Assembly (NCBI GenBank): GCA_017311185.1
Contig: JAESUZ010000346.1
Location: forward strand, 930,001 to 994,000
Source: Proteles cristata cristata
Lineage: Eukaryota > Chordata > Mammalia > Carnivora > Hyaenidae
Direction: 5' to 3'
DNA length: 64,000 nucleotides
Program-made: the position numbers and the translations under genes
The notes under the pieces: generated by a model
The model's database searches: none
The model's input: only the letters and a program-made list of their open reading frames with translations
What the model was told of the DNA's origin: nothing
Part shown: positions 52,501 to 63,130 of the stretch, in pieces
Layout: each line of letters begins with the position of its first letter
How positions within the stretch are numbered: position 1 is the stretch's first letter

Positions 52501-52665
52501 TTTCCTTTCCTTTCCTTTCCTTTCCTTTCCTTTCCTTTCCTTTCCTTTCCTTTCCTTTCCTTTCCTTTCCTTTCCTTTCCTTTCCTTTCCTTTCCTTTCC
52601 TTTCCTTTCCTTTCCTTTCCTTTCCTTTCCTTTCCTTTCCTTTCCTTTCCTTTCCTTTCCTTTCC
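52501..52665. repeat. (TTTCC)33 perfect pentanucleotide microsatellite
   Basis: Thirty-three uninterrupted TTTCC copies (minus strand GGAAA). Pure homopurine/homopyrimidine, so triplex-prone. It accounts for the PFLSF and KERKG repeats in spurious frames. Confidence 0.99.
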
Positions 52666-53618
52666 TGTTCTTATCTGTTTTTTTCTAAACAAAGATCTTG
52701 CCCATTCCATGTTTATTTGCCTCATTCATTCCTGCTATTTCCCCGCATTCTGCCCTTTCCGTGATTCTAGGAAAATATAAGGAGTCTAAGTGTTCAAGAA
52801 TGACCGGTCGTAGCAGGAGGGGAGCGTTATGCGACAGAGAGAGGCGCTGTCCCATTCCCACGGCCACTTTGTGTCTGGCACCTTCTGTCTCCTTCCCCCA
52901 CGTGCCACGCTTGATGCCAGTTCCCTAGCCCAGTTCTTGTGGTTCCCAGGTCCCTGGATGGCCCAGGCAGCCTTTCCTCTCTGAGGTCTAAAGGCCTTCC
53001 TGGGCGATCACACAGCGTGTCCGAACCACTGGGATGCACAGCCCGGGAGGCTCCTTCCAGCCAGGAGATCACGCAGGCCACTCAGGGTTTCTGTCTCGCC
53101 ACTGAAACTGCTACTTGCTTGAAGAGTTGGAGGGAAGTGGGGATGCAGGTAAATACAAAGTAAATGAGCGTTTGGAAACATCACTGGCCTCACATATTTT
53201 CTCCTCTGTCTCCCCTGAAAGGGAAGCCTGCCTCATCCTTGTATGTCCACTCCTTTCCCCCTTCAAGTGCTGCTCCAGGTCAATCCTAGGTGTTTCCTAC
53301 ATAAATCAAGAAGCCAGAGCTAAGCACTGCCCACCCCCCCCACCCCCCCGCCCCAGGTGCATCCCTAGGTTCTGCAAGGTCAAGGTCCTCAGAGCATTGG
53401 GAAGCCACAGTGGAGGAAGCAGAGGTATCAGCTAGCCTCTGAGGACAATTCAGTGTCCATCATTAGAAGCCATGCTCCAAGGGGAGCTCACAAGTCATCA
53501 GGATGAACAACTCCAGAGGGCGCTGTTGTCATAGAGCATGCAGTAAAATGGTGTGCAGCAACCCAGGCCCTAATGATGTAATAAATAAAACAAAGAAGTA
53601 GTTCACTCTGACAACTAC
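52666..53618. other. Unique sequence, no gene seen
   Basis: C-tract at 53329-53354 and a CTCF-like site at 53511-53525. No domain-bearing frame. Confidence 0.45.
53511..53525 (+). promoter_or_regulatory. CTCF-like motif
   Basis: CTCCAGAGGGCGCTG keeps the strongest part of the CTCF core (AGAGGGCGCTG) but deviates at the 5' CCA. Confidence 0.35.
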
Positions 53619-53637
53619 TAAGCCTCATAACCTCTAT

Positions 53638-53840
53638 TTTTTTTTTAAGTTTATTTATTTAGAAAGAAAGAGTGTATGAGCAGGGGAGGGGCAGAGAGAG
53701 AGGGAGAGAAAGCATCCCAGGCAGCCTCCCTGCTCAGCACAGAGCCTGACGCAGGGCTCGATCCCACAAACCGTGAGATCATGACCTGAGCCCAAATCAA
53801 GAGTGGGATCCTTAACCGACTGAGCCACCCAGACTCCCCA
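53638..53840 (-). mobile_element. Carnivore tRNA-Lys SINE, antisense, 18-bp target duplication
   Basis: TAAGCCTCATAACCTCTA (53619-53636) recurs with one change at 53841-53858. Confidence 0.95.
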
Positions 53841-53914
53841 TAAGCCTCATAATCTCTAATAGTTGCGTTATTCTTTGTCATTTACAAGGGAGAGTCACTT
53901 CCATTTTCTCTTAT

Positions 53915-54035
53915 AATTCTCAGAATGCCCATGTGGTACAGAGAGAAAAGGGAGGAATCTTCCTGCCTTGTAGGAAAGGACACTGAGGCTCAGAGATACA
54001 AGCAAGTGTCCCAGGGTTACACAGCATGTCAGAAC
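53915..54035 (-). repeat. MIR, antisense
   Basis: TAATTCTCAGAATGCCCATG, AAGGACACTGAGGCTCAGAG, CAAGTGTCCCAGGGTTACAC, AGCATGTCAGAACC. Confidence 0.8.
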
Positions 54036-54089
54036 CTTCGAAGTTCAGCAAGCGTATCAGCTTCAACATCATGTTCAGTTCATGTAATT

Positions 54090-54550
54090 ACCAGCTCACA
54101 CCTCTGTCTCCCCTTGCACCGAGCTGCTTGAGGGCGTGGGTGCATCCTCCTCGACCCCGTCTTCCCCGCCCCTGGCAGGTGCTGACAACTGTTCATTAAG
54201 CACAGGACACTCGATGCAGACCAAGTCCCCATCGTCCTGGAAGCAGACGACGTCAGGGTGCGGCGGGCAGCTGGGGGCTGGGAGGCCGTCAGGGCGCCGG
54301 CTCCCGTCAGCCCAGGGCAAGCAGCTGGGACCCGAAGACCATCCTTCCCTAGAAGCACAACCACCTTCCCACGCTCACCACAGTGCAAGTCTTTTCGTTT
54401 ATCTGTTTGCCATTGTTGACAACTCACACTGGAGGTTACGGTTCTCGAGAGAAGAAGTTGTCTGCCCCACGCACCATGGTGCCCTGAGGGTGCTGCATGC
54501 CCAGTGCTCCATAAACATTTGTTGAATGAACAACTAGACGAATGAATGAT
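54090..54550 (+). repeat. L2-like 3' region, sense
   Basis: CCTCTGTCTCCCCTTGCACC, GAGCTGCTTGAGGGCGTGGG and, at the right end, GCTCCATAAACATTTGTTGA followed by ATGAACAACTAGACGAATGA, the characteristic L2 terminus. The middle is too diverged to align by eye and may hold other DNA. Confidence 0.5.
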
Positions 54551-55466
54551 CAGTTTTAACCAATGCTTCTGAACCCTTTGCAGCTGATAAAGCGCATTCT
54601 CATGTGCGCCAGTGATTGTCACCTAGCAAACTGTCCCCAAACTTAAGGTCTTGTGACAACAGTGGATGATGTCCCCTCAGACTTCTGTATGTCGACTGGG
54701 CACAGCCCTGTGGTCCTCGTTCAGGGACTCTCGTGCTGTGAGATGTCAGTCTGTCTAAGCCGGATGCCCCGGTAAGTCACCCACCCGGCTGGCAGGTGAC
54801 GCTGGGGCTGTGGCCTCAGTGCCGACAGGTGGCCACGTGGCATTGGCCTTAACAGCATGGTGGCTGGACACTAGAAAGAAGCAAGGATCCAGGGAGATCC
54901 AGATGGAAGCTGCATCTCACGGAGGGAAGGAATCGGCAGCCGTCAGGTTTGAGGACTGTCTGCCACAGCATCTGTCGTCCGGATGTTCTGTCGTTTTCGT
55001 CACCATCACTGTCTATTGAGTGCAGACTCTGTGCGGGCACGCTAAAGGGTGCGGAGCATCGAGCGCGGCACTGAGTAGGTGCATGTCTGCCCTGGGCTGG
55101 GTTGGGGCTGCTTGCCCACAGGTCCCTTCTCGGCCCTCCCCTCTGTTCTCCGGGTCTCAGGCAACTGGTCCCAGCTGATATCATATCCCAGGCTCCCTTG
55201 CCAATTGGCTGTTAGCAAGTTGAGAGGCACCGGCCAATGGTGAGAAGGTAGGAAGAAAGGAGGAGCCTGGGTATCTCCCTCCCACCCCTTACTTGGGGCC
55301 GCATTTTCAGCAGAGACTGTGTCCCCAGTGGGACCCCAGCCCCACCGGGCAGTGTTGGTCTTGGACTCTGGTAACACCACCTTGAACTTTGCCCTACCTT
55401 CCCAATGAGTGGTGGCAGCTTCCTGCCACGGCTAAACTCTGGGTGCTCCCCCGGTTGGCTTTTTAC
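54551..55466. other. Mostly unclassified; possible LTR remnant
   Basis: 54615-54960 has wording (ACTGTCCCCAAACTTAAGGT, CGACTGGGCACAGCCCTGTG, TGGCCTTAACAGCATGGTGG) recalling a widespread ancient mammalian LTR or MaLR-like repeat, but the match is not firm. A MIR trace lies at 55012-55060. No gene seen. Confidence 0.35.
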
Positions 55467-55484
55467 CTCTTCCAACATCTTTTT

Positions 55485-55699
55485 TTTTTTTTTTTTAATT
55501 TTTATTTCTAGGAGAGAGAGAGAGACAGCGTGAGCAGGGGAGGGTCAGAGAGAGAGGGAGATACAGACTCTGAAATGAGGCTCCAGGCTCTGAGCTGGCA
55601 GTCAGCACAGAGCCCGACGCGGGGCTCGAACCCACGAACCGCGAGATCATGACCTAAGCGAAAGTCGGACGCTTAACCGACTAAGCCACCCAGGTGCCC
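55485..55699 (-). mobile_element. Young carnivore tRNA-Lys SINE, antisense, perfect 18-bp duplication
   Basis: CTCTTCCAACATCTTTTT at 55467-55484 and 55700-55717. It starts with an 18-base poly-T and TTTCTAGGAGAG. GAGCTGGCAGTCAGCACAGA and GAGATCATGACCTAAGCGAA are the young-subfamily marks. Confidence 0.97.
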
Positions 55700-55717
55700 C
55701 TCTTCCAACATCTTTTT

Positions 55718-56680
55718 AATGAACCAGCTGTATTAAATTCTCTCTGTTGAGCTACCTGACATGGGCTCTTCTCCTCACTTAGACTGGCCGTCCTGGAGTT
55801 TTGGTGTGGCTACTGAATTCACAGAAGCGACATAGGAGGAGAGGATTTTTATACTCCCATTTTACAGAACAGGAAAATGAGGCTTGTCAGGAGAGGACCT
55901 TGCCACCTTCTCTGGCTTAGAGCAGCCATTTGACCTTCTTGATTTTGAATCCAAAAATGATACAACAACCTTCTCACACGTGGGTTTTAGGAGCAGCTGA
56001 AGTCCCAACAAACGCGATTCAAAGTGCTGTGTCCACATGGAAGCCCATGCATCTGCTTCCCGAGACTCAACTGCCCTCCACGCACCAGCCCCCAGCACGT
56101 TACTAATGAGGAAAGGCACAGGAAGAGGGTCTCGGAATTTCTCCTGCAGCCATGCCTCCCTTTTTCATTTTGCGGGCTATTAAGGCTTAAGGTATTATCT
56201 TAAGATGCCAGGATTATTATCTCCAGGCCCTGCCCGGTGCTTCTTCTGCAAAGAGGTGGGTGGGGAAGCAGAGAGTCTTCGAGTCAAAGACATGGGTTCA
56301 AATCTTAGCACTGCCATTGCTGGTGGGGAGCTCCAGGCCCACAACCCAAGAGGGCTCAGCGCACTGTAGGCTGGGCAGGAAACCATGGCGGCCTTCCCAC
56401 CCGGAGGGGCAGCCTGTGTGGGCCATGGCCAAGTGGGAACAAGGTTCTGTGGGCTAGATCTGCCCATTTCTCAAGAGAAGACTAAGATCTTTTTTTTTTC
56501 TTTTTTGGGATAAAATTTTTTCATCTTCAGAAAAACAGTGCAGGCCAAACAAAACCCAGCCATGAGGTGTCAGAACCGACAGGCTGGAGAGTTACACAGA
56601 AGTTAGAGTGCCGACCACAGCCCACTTTCTATCAGGGACAGCCCTGGGGGTGGCCTGGTTTCTTTTTTCTCTTTTCTTTT
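55718..56680. other. Unique sequence with MIR traces
   Basis: Antisense MIR at about 55845-55900 (ATACTCCCATTTTACAGAAC, GAAAATGAGGCTTGTCAGG). Sense MIR 5' part at 56265-56325 (GAGTCAAAGACATGGGTTCA, AATCTTAGCACTGCCATTGC). No gene seen. Confidence 0.5.
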
Positions 56681-56682
56681 CT

Positions 56683-56897
56683 TTTTTTTTTTTTTCAGTT
56701 TTATTAATTTTGAGAGAGAAAAAGAGTGAGAGCATGAGCAGGGGAGGAGCAGAGAGAGGGAGAGAGAATCCTAAAGCAGGCTCCGCATTGTCTGTGCGGA
56801 GCCCAATACGAGGCTTGAACTCTCGAATCGTCAGATCGTGACCTGAGCCAAAATCGGGAGTCAGATGCTTAACTGACTTACCCACCCTAGCGCCCCT
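56683..56897 (-). mobile_element. Carnivore tRNA-Lys SINE, antisense, diverged
   Basis: TTTTATTAATTTTGAGAGAG, GCGGAGCCCAATACGAGGCT, CAGATCGTGACCTGAGCCAA, ending TAGCGCCCC. Confidence 0.9.
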
Positions 56898-57255
56898 CAT
56901 CTTTTTTTTCTTGTCCCAAGAATACAATGGCTCTCTGGGACTTACTATTTTCTCTCCAAGGCTTTGTAAACTTTGGTTCCCTCTCAACTTTCTCGCCTAC
57001 TGGTAGCTCCCATCTCAGAGCTCAGGGCCAGGGCTCAGGGAGATCCCAGGGAGACCCCAGGTGGTAATCCACCTAAAGACCCCAGGCAACTTTCTACATT
57101 ATTTTCATCTTCTGGTCTGTAGCGCACCTGATTATATGCAGATTTATAAGAATTCTTTCCATATTCACACTCACAAAGTACCATTAAACGGTCCAAGGCT
57201 GGAAAATAATACACCATTCCTAACTCTGTTAAGTCTCCCCAATCTGGCTTTGGTT
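56898..57255. other. Unique sequence
   Basis: No gene or repeat recognised. Confidence 0.4.
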
Positions 57256-57269
57256 AAAAGGCATTTCTT

Positions 57270-57965
57270 CAGGAACCCTTTCACACTGTTGGTGGGAATG
57301 CAAACGGGTGCAGCCACTCAGGAAAACAGTGTGGAGGGTCCTCAGAAAATTAAAAATAGAATCACCCTACAAACCAGCAATATCACTGGTGGGAATTTAT
57401 GCAAAAGATACAGGAGTACTGATTCGTAGGGGGACATGTACCCCTATGTTTATAGCAGTGCTATCAACAGTAGCCAAATTCTGGAAAGAGCCTAATGTCC
57501 ATCAACTGATGAATGGATAAAGAAGATACGGTTTATGTATATAATGGAATACTACTCGACAGTGAAAAAAGAATGAAATCCTGCCATTTGCAACAATGTG
57601 GATGGAATTGGAGGCTATTATGCTGAGTGAAATGTCAGGCAGAGGAAGACAGATATATGTTTTCACTCACCTGTGGAATTTGAGAAACCTAACAGAAGAC
57701 CATGGGGGGGCGGGAAAGGAAAAAAATAGTTTTAAACAGAGAGGGAGGCAAACTGTAAGAGACTCTTAAGTACAGAGAACAAACTGAGGGTTCATGCAGG
57801 GGTGGGAGAGAAGGGAAAATGGTGATGGACACTGAGGAGGGCACTCGTTGGGATGAGCCCTGGGGGTTGTATGTAAGCAATGCATCATGGGAATCTACTC
57901 CCCAAGCCAAGAGCACACTGTACGCACTGTAGGTTAGTCAACTTGACAATAAATTATATTTTTTA
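57270..57965 (+). mobile_element. 5'-truncated carnivore L1, sense, with target duplication
   Basis: AAAAGGCATTTCTT (57256-57269) recurs with one change at 57966-57979. The body reads TTGGTGGGAATGCAAACGGG, CACTCAGGAAAACAGTGTGG, ATGTCCATCAACTGATGAAT, GGAATACTACTCGACAGTGA, GAAGGGAAAATGGTGATGGA, CTTGACAATAAATTATATTT. This is the ORF2 tail and 3' UTR. The ORF2 tail is frameshifted and stopped. Confidence 0.95.
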
Positions 57966-57979
57966 AAAATGCATTTCTT

Positions 57980-58506
57980 TTAGCAATGCCCGTCTCCTGT
58001 AAATAGCGCATAGGAGGGGGGCGATCCCTTATCTGCAGAAAAGTGGTCTTAGGATTTCAGCCCAAAGCTCATCTTCCAACAGAAGGAGCGGACAGGGCTG
58101 GTGGAGGGGAAGAGGCAGGGGAGTAGAGGAGAGGAGGGGGCGGCCACCCTTCAGCTGGCTTCCAGGGAAGCCCGGCACGCTGTCTGTCCCTGGCATTAGT
58201 TTGCCGAGTGTTTCTGCATAACCACGTATGCAAGTCCAGGAAGTGCATGAAGTTTCAGGTGTCGAAAACGGAGAGCTGAGCTAGCCTGCACACCCCTGGA
58301 GAGCCCAGGGGTGGTGCCCACAGTCCCAAAACTGGATTATGGTGATGGTGGGGACGGACCCACATCTCTTCATCCACAGCAGTCTCCCTTCCAGCAAATG
58401 CACATGATCTCTTCGATGCAAAATCTACCTTGGCCCGATTTGGGCTGGGTGGCATTGTTCGGATAAATCATTTGGGTGATGTTAAGACACTGCTGAATAT
58501 CAGGTC
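57980..58506. other. Unique sequence, no gene seen
   Basis: No repeat or domain recognised. Confidence 0.4.
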
Positions 58507-58745
58507 TTTTTTTTAATGTTTATTTATTTATTTTGAGAGAGAGAATGCATATAAGAGTGGGAGAGGGGCGGAGAGAGAGAGGGAGAGAATCCCAAGCAGT
58601 GTCCACACTGTCAGTGCAGAGCCCAACATGGGGCTTGAACTCACACACCATGAATTCATTTATCCATTCATTTATCCATTTATCATGGCCTAAGCTGAAA
58701 TTAAGAGTCAGACGCTCAACTGACTGAGCCACCCAGGTGACCCCC
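58507..58745 (-). mobile_element. Carnivore tRNA-Lys SINE, antisense, with an internal ATTCATTTATCC duplication
   Basis: AATGTTTATTTATTTATTTT, (GA)n, GCCCAACATGGGGCTTGAAC, then after ACACACCATGA the copies ATTCATTTATCC twice (58655-58678) before ATCATGGCC. Ends GAGCCACCCAGGTGACCC. Confidence 0.9.
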
Positions 58746-58754
58746 CCCTTTTCT

Positions 58755-59482
58755 TTCTCTGTTAGTTACCATATAGGGTAATAATGGTTTCAGGAATAGA
58801 ATCTAGTGATTCATTACTTACATGTAACACCCAGTGCTCAACCCAGCAAGTGCCCTCCTTAATGCCCGTCCTCCATTTAACCCCCCCACACCTACCTTCT
58901 TTCCAGCAACCCTCAGTTTATTCTCTGTATTTAAGAGTCTCTTATGGTTTGCATCCCTTTCTGTTTTTATCTTATTTTCCCTTCCCTTCCCCTATGTTCT
59001 TCTGTTTTCTTCCTTAAGTTCCACATGAGTGAAATCATATATTTGTCTTTCTCTAACTGACTTGCTTCGCTTCGCATAATACGCTCTAGTTCCAACCACG
59101 TTGCAAATGACAAGATGCCATTCTTTCTGATCGCCGAGTAATATTCCACTGTGGGCGTGCTTACATATACCACATCGTTTTTATCCATTCATCGGTCCCT
59201 GGACATTGGGCTCTGTCCGTAGTTTGGCTATGGTCGATAGCGCTGCGATCATCATTGGGGCGCATGTGCCCCTTTGAATCAGCATTTTTGTGTCCTTTGG
59301 ATAAATACCTAGTAATGCCATTGCCGGGTCATGAGGAAGTTCTACTTTTTTTTTTTGAGGACCCTCCGTACTGTTTTCCAGAGCAGCTGCACCAGTTTGC
59401 ATTCCCAGCAACAGAGCGAATGTGGTCCCCTTTCTCCACATCCTCACCAGCGTCTGTTGTTCCCTGAGTTGTTAATTTGATA
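58755..59482 (-). mobile_element. 5'-truncated carnivore L1, antisense
   Basis: GTTAGTTACCATATAGGGTA, CATGTAACACCCAGTGCTCA, AGTCTCTTATGGTTTGCATC, GTAATATTCCACTGTGGGCG, GGCTATGGTCGATAGCGCTG, GTACTGTTTTCCAGAGCAGC and CTCCACATCCTCACCAGCGT follow the antisense carnivore L1 end. No target duplication was found at its ends. Confidence 0.95.
58967..59188 (-). pseudogene. Remnant of the L1 ORF2 C-terminal end
   Basis: The frame contains VEYYSAIRKN and EKDKYMISLMW, matching the extreme C-terminal part of L1 ORF2 protein (the segment after the reverse transcriptase and Cys-rich region). Only about 70 codons remain, with no catalytic domain. It is a dead fragment within the truncated L1. Confidence 0.75.
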
Positions 59483-61327
59483 CCATGATGGGGGGGCCCA
59501 AGGGGCAGACAATCTGACCCCCAGGGAGCTCCCGGTCCAGTGGCGGGGGGTGGGGGGGACAGATGTGGGACAAACAATTGCCACAGAATCCCCTTGGTGC
59601 CATTTCTAGAAGTCAGAGTGGAACAAAAGGGAATAAAGTCAGATTTGAGTTTTGATTTTCTTGTTTGATGTTGTTTCAAAATGAAACAGTGGACATCATG
59701 CAGGGACAGCCTGTGGCCCTCAAGGTGGGGACCTGCAGACCCCCAGGAAGACATGATGGATCAGAGAGCAAGGAAGGGCCCTTGGCTGCCTCCCTGCCTT
59801 TAGGATCAGGTGTGGGGGAAGGACAGGACTTGTGGCCCAGGCCCGGGAGCCACCAGCACGCTCCTGCCAGCGGTTGGGGTTGGGGGACAGCAGAGTCTAT
59901 GTTCCTGGGTAGAGCCCTGGCCTCCTCCATTCGGAGTCAGGACCCCCCGCTGCAGTCCCAGGGCAGAAGACAAAGGTCCCAGCCAAGCGTGAGCATGGAG
60001 GACAGGCCCCCAGCGAGTCCCGCCTTCCTTGATAAGCCCAGTGAGCCTCCACATTTGAGCGGGGCCTTCTCAGCACGCTCACTACTGCCTCCTTCTGGAC
60101 AGGACTCGCTTGGCCTTGAAGCCCCAGGATTTGGGACTAAGTCTTTGTCCTCCTTCCCCAGCCCTAGACCCTTCGTTCATACCATCACCAGCTTTATTTC
60201 TACCCTGAAGATGCAGAGTTCTTTGTTCTGTCTCTTCATGACTGTCTTTTCCCTGTTTGAGTTTATGGGAAGGAAGGAGGGCAGTGTAGTCGAAGGGACC
60301 TAGCTGTGGCCCGGACAGCCCCCGGCAAGGGCTGCCCCCCTCTGAAGGCATCAGGTCCCTGTGTTCGCCAGATGCACGGACTCCACTTTGCCGTATCCAC
60401 TTCTCTGAGTCAGGCTCCTCCAGCCCCTCCTCCTTCAGCAAGATTCAGGATGGAGAGTGCTTCACCCATATCCGGGGCAGATGACTTCCAGTGACAAGGT
60501 TCAGGGACCCATGGACAAGGTGTGGGGGCCCCCTGGGCTGGCCTGCCAGGCCGGGTTTTCCAGGCTGTGCTGACTTCCATTGCTCAACTAAACCGTTCCA
60601 GGCAAGTCCGGTCAGTTGGTCCCCTTAGTACCCGGGCGCCATGATTTCCCTCCCCTCCCCATGCCCTGCCTCCTGCACTTCCAGAAAGGAAAAAAAAAAC
60701 AAAAACAAAAAAACAAAACCGTTACCTGGCAGATTTTCAGGCTAATCTATCACCACCAACTCCTTCAGGGGAAGATGATGAGAAGGAAAAGGTTTGCCTG
60801 AGGCCAAATTAATAGCAGTAGCATCTTCACCATGAAAAGAAAGCATATGGGTGTAGTTAGACACAAGGTAAAAAAAGGAAAAAAATCTGTGTGCACCTAT
60901 AAATCCTATAGCCAGAGGGCTACTGACAGACAGCGCCCTGCTTGAGCTGTGCAAGGCAAGGATGTGTCTACCCACACAGCACTGGTTAAAGGAACTGAGG
61001 GCTTTCAGCCCCAAGAGGAGGTGCGTAGGATGAGTGGACACTGACCTTTTGTGTCTACGGAGCTGGACGCAGGGAGAGAGGTGACAATTTTCCCCAGGCC
61101 CCAGATGGGGACCCAGACTGTGGGGCGGAATCGATACACAGAGGTGTTCAAATCCACAGTAGCCACTGGCCACCTGTGGCCACTGGGCCCACATCTGACC
61201 CTCCGATATGGCTGGCCCCCGGGATGGGCTGTGAGAATCAAATACACACGGGACTCGGGCAACTAAAATGAACAAAAGAATGTGAAATACCTCCTGAATA
61301 GTTCTTACATGGATAATACGCTGAAGC
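59483..61327. other. Unique GC-rich sequence, no gene seen
   Basis: Frames of 212 codons (59665-60303 plus) and 195 codons (60742-61329 minus) occur. Both lack domains, hydrophobic signal or homology I recognise, and overlap frames on the other strand. An A-rich stretch at 60689-60718 may be the relic of a lost retroposon tail. Confidence 0.45.
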
Positions 61328-61340
61328 AATGATATTTTGG

Positions 61341-61540
61341 GGGCGCCTGGGGGGCTCAGTCAGTTAAGCGTCTAGTTTGGGGTCAGATCATGACCTCGCA
61401 GTTCATGAGTTTGACCCCTGCATCAGGCTCTGCGCTGACAGTGCAGAGCCTGCTTGGGATTCTGTCTCCCTCTCTCTGCCCCTCCCCCACTTGCGCTCTC
61501 TCTATCTCAAAATAAATAAATAAAAATATTTGAAAACAAT
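61341..61540 (+). mobile_element. Carnivore tRNA-Lys SINE with 13-bp target duplication
   Basis: AATGATATTTTGG (61328-61340) recurs with changes as AATACTATTTTGG (61541-61553). The B-box region is diverged (GAGTTTGACCCCTGCATCAG). Confidence 0.95.
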
Positions 61541-61654
61541 AATACTATTTTGGAGAGGACAGGTTAAAACACATCATTAAAAGTCAGTTTCAACTGTTTC
61601 CTTTTTCCTTTGTTAACGAGCCCGGTAGGAAATTTACATTTGTATCTGTGGCCG

Positions 61655-62000
61655 TATTGGTTTGCAAGGGCCCCTGTGGCAAAGTGCCACAAACTGGGTG
61701 GTTCAAACAGCAGAGATAAGACTGATGTCCAGACCAGGTGTCTGCGGGGCTGGTTCCGCCGGAGGCTGGGAGAGAGCAGTTGTTCCTTCGGTGGTGTGCT
61801 GGCCGTCTTTAGTGTGGCTCGGCCTATAGAAGCAAGAAGCAGCCTCTTCGTCTCTGCCTTCATCTTCACGTGATGCTCTTCTGTGTGCGTCTTCACCCAA
61901 ATCTCCTCTTTTTATAAGGACACCAGTTGCACTGATAATGGATTAGGGTGTATCCTAATGACCTTATTTTAACTTGGTTATGTCCGTAAAGGCATCCCCA
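61655..62000 (-). mobile_element. MLT1-type LTR, antisense
   Basis: GGGCCCCTGTGGCAAAGTGC, CACAAACTGGGTGGTTCAAA, TTTATAAGGACACCAGTTGC, GGGTGTATCCTAATGACCTT, TTAACTTGGTTATGTCCGTA. A degraded solo LTR without viral genes. Confidence 0.85.
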
Positions 62001-62105
62001 GAGAAGATACATAAGGAGAGAGCCCAAATGTCCATGGACTGACGAATGGGTACGAATGATGTGGTATCTGTAAGTATACCCACAATGGAATGTTACTTAC
62101 CTGTG
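62001..62105 (+). mobile_element. Short L1 fragment, sense
   Basis: GCCCAAATGTCCATGGACTG, GACGAATGGGTACGAATGAT, GTGGTATCTGTAAGTATACC, ACAATGGAATGTTACTTACC match the L1 ORF2 3' region. Confidence 0.7.
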
Positions 62106-62159
62106 AGTAAGTAATTACTTACCTGAAGTGTCCAGCCTCTGTCTGTTTGAGTATTTCAG

Positions 62160-62330
62160 AACTCACATGTAATAATCCTCACGACAGCCTTGTCTGGGGA
62201 ATTTCATTACCCCCATTTTATAGATGAGGAAGCTGAGGCTCCCAGAAACCAATACCTGACTACGTGGTGTGTGACAGTGTCCTTTGTCACACAGGAGCAG
62301 GTCGTAGAGTCAGATCTGAGCCCTGCTTGC
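62160..62330 (-). repeat. MIR, antisense
   Basis: TAATAATCCTCACGACAGCC, ACCCCCATTTTATAGATGAG, GAAGCTGAGGCTCCCAGAAA, CACACAGGAGCAGGTCGTAG. Confidence 0.85.
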
Positions 62331-63038
62331 CCACCCGGGGAAGGAAGGTGTGGGTCGCCCTCACCACAGCATCACCTCGGCCTCCTTGGGGGTCATCATG
62401 GCCTTGAAGGGTCCTCACTGACCTGGGCTCCCAGAAGGCCCTTCTGCACCTTTTACACCCGTGTGTCTCCCAAGTCCCCTTTCTGCCTCGCATACAGTTG
62501 GTGCTTAACCCATTTTGACAGCATGGCATGACCGAATTCTTGAAGAGGCCGAGGGGAAAGCTGGTGGTTTTGACTTGAAAGTGCAACGGGGCATGAATAG
62601 TGTGTGGCTGTGAGAAAGGCCGTTCCATTCCCTTCATGGAGTCACCCACAGAAAGGCGGGAGACCCCCCCCCCAGCTGGGAGGCTTCCCGGGTGCCCTGA
62701 GCGAGCGGATGGAAGCCCGTGTGGCCGCACAGAGGGCCGACGGGGCACAGTGCCTGGCAGGCAGGGAATGAACACCCAAACCCGGGAGACAGCTGCCTCC
62801 GGTCAGACCAGCAGGGGATCGAACAGGAGCCTCGATGCTTAAATTCTTTTTCTTACCACCGAACCTCGGAACACGGTTTAAGTGGAGCCTGGAATTTCCT
62901 AGCCCTTGTATATCTGCTTCTCGTTTTCAGTCTGGATTTCAAAGGGGAAATGGGACGTCGTGAAATATCCAGGCAGGTAGATCAAGGGAAGTGCTTGCAA
63001 GGGTTAGATTCTGTTTGGGTTTGCTGGTGGGCATTTTT
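62331..63038. other. Unique sequence, no gene seen
   Basis: No repeat or domain-bearing frame recognised. Confidence 0.45.
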
Positions 63039-63130
63039 CTTCCTCTTTTTCTTCCTCCTCCTCCCTCCTCCCTTCCTTCTCTTCCTTCCCCTCCTGTTCC
63101 TCCCCCTCCTCCTCCTTCTTCCCCTTCATA
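63039..63130. repeat. Polypyrimidine tract
   Basis: About 90 bases of almost only C and T in irregular TTCC/TCC units, with triplex (H-DNA) potential. Confidence 0.9.

Noticed and set aside
52423..52764. Frames with PFLSF or KERKG repeats as a repetitive protein
   Set aside because: They are translations of the (TTTCC)n microsatellite.
54080..54622. 180-codon minus frame as a gene
   Set aside because: It runs across L2-like repeat sequence, so the frame is accidental.
59665..60303. 212-codon open frame as a gene
   Set aside because: Low-complexity Gly/Ser/Pro content, opposing frames of similar length on the other strand, no family recognised.
60742..61329. 195-codon minus-strand frame as a gene
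   Set aside because: No domain or conserved motif; a GC-rich region gives several overlapping frames.
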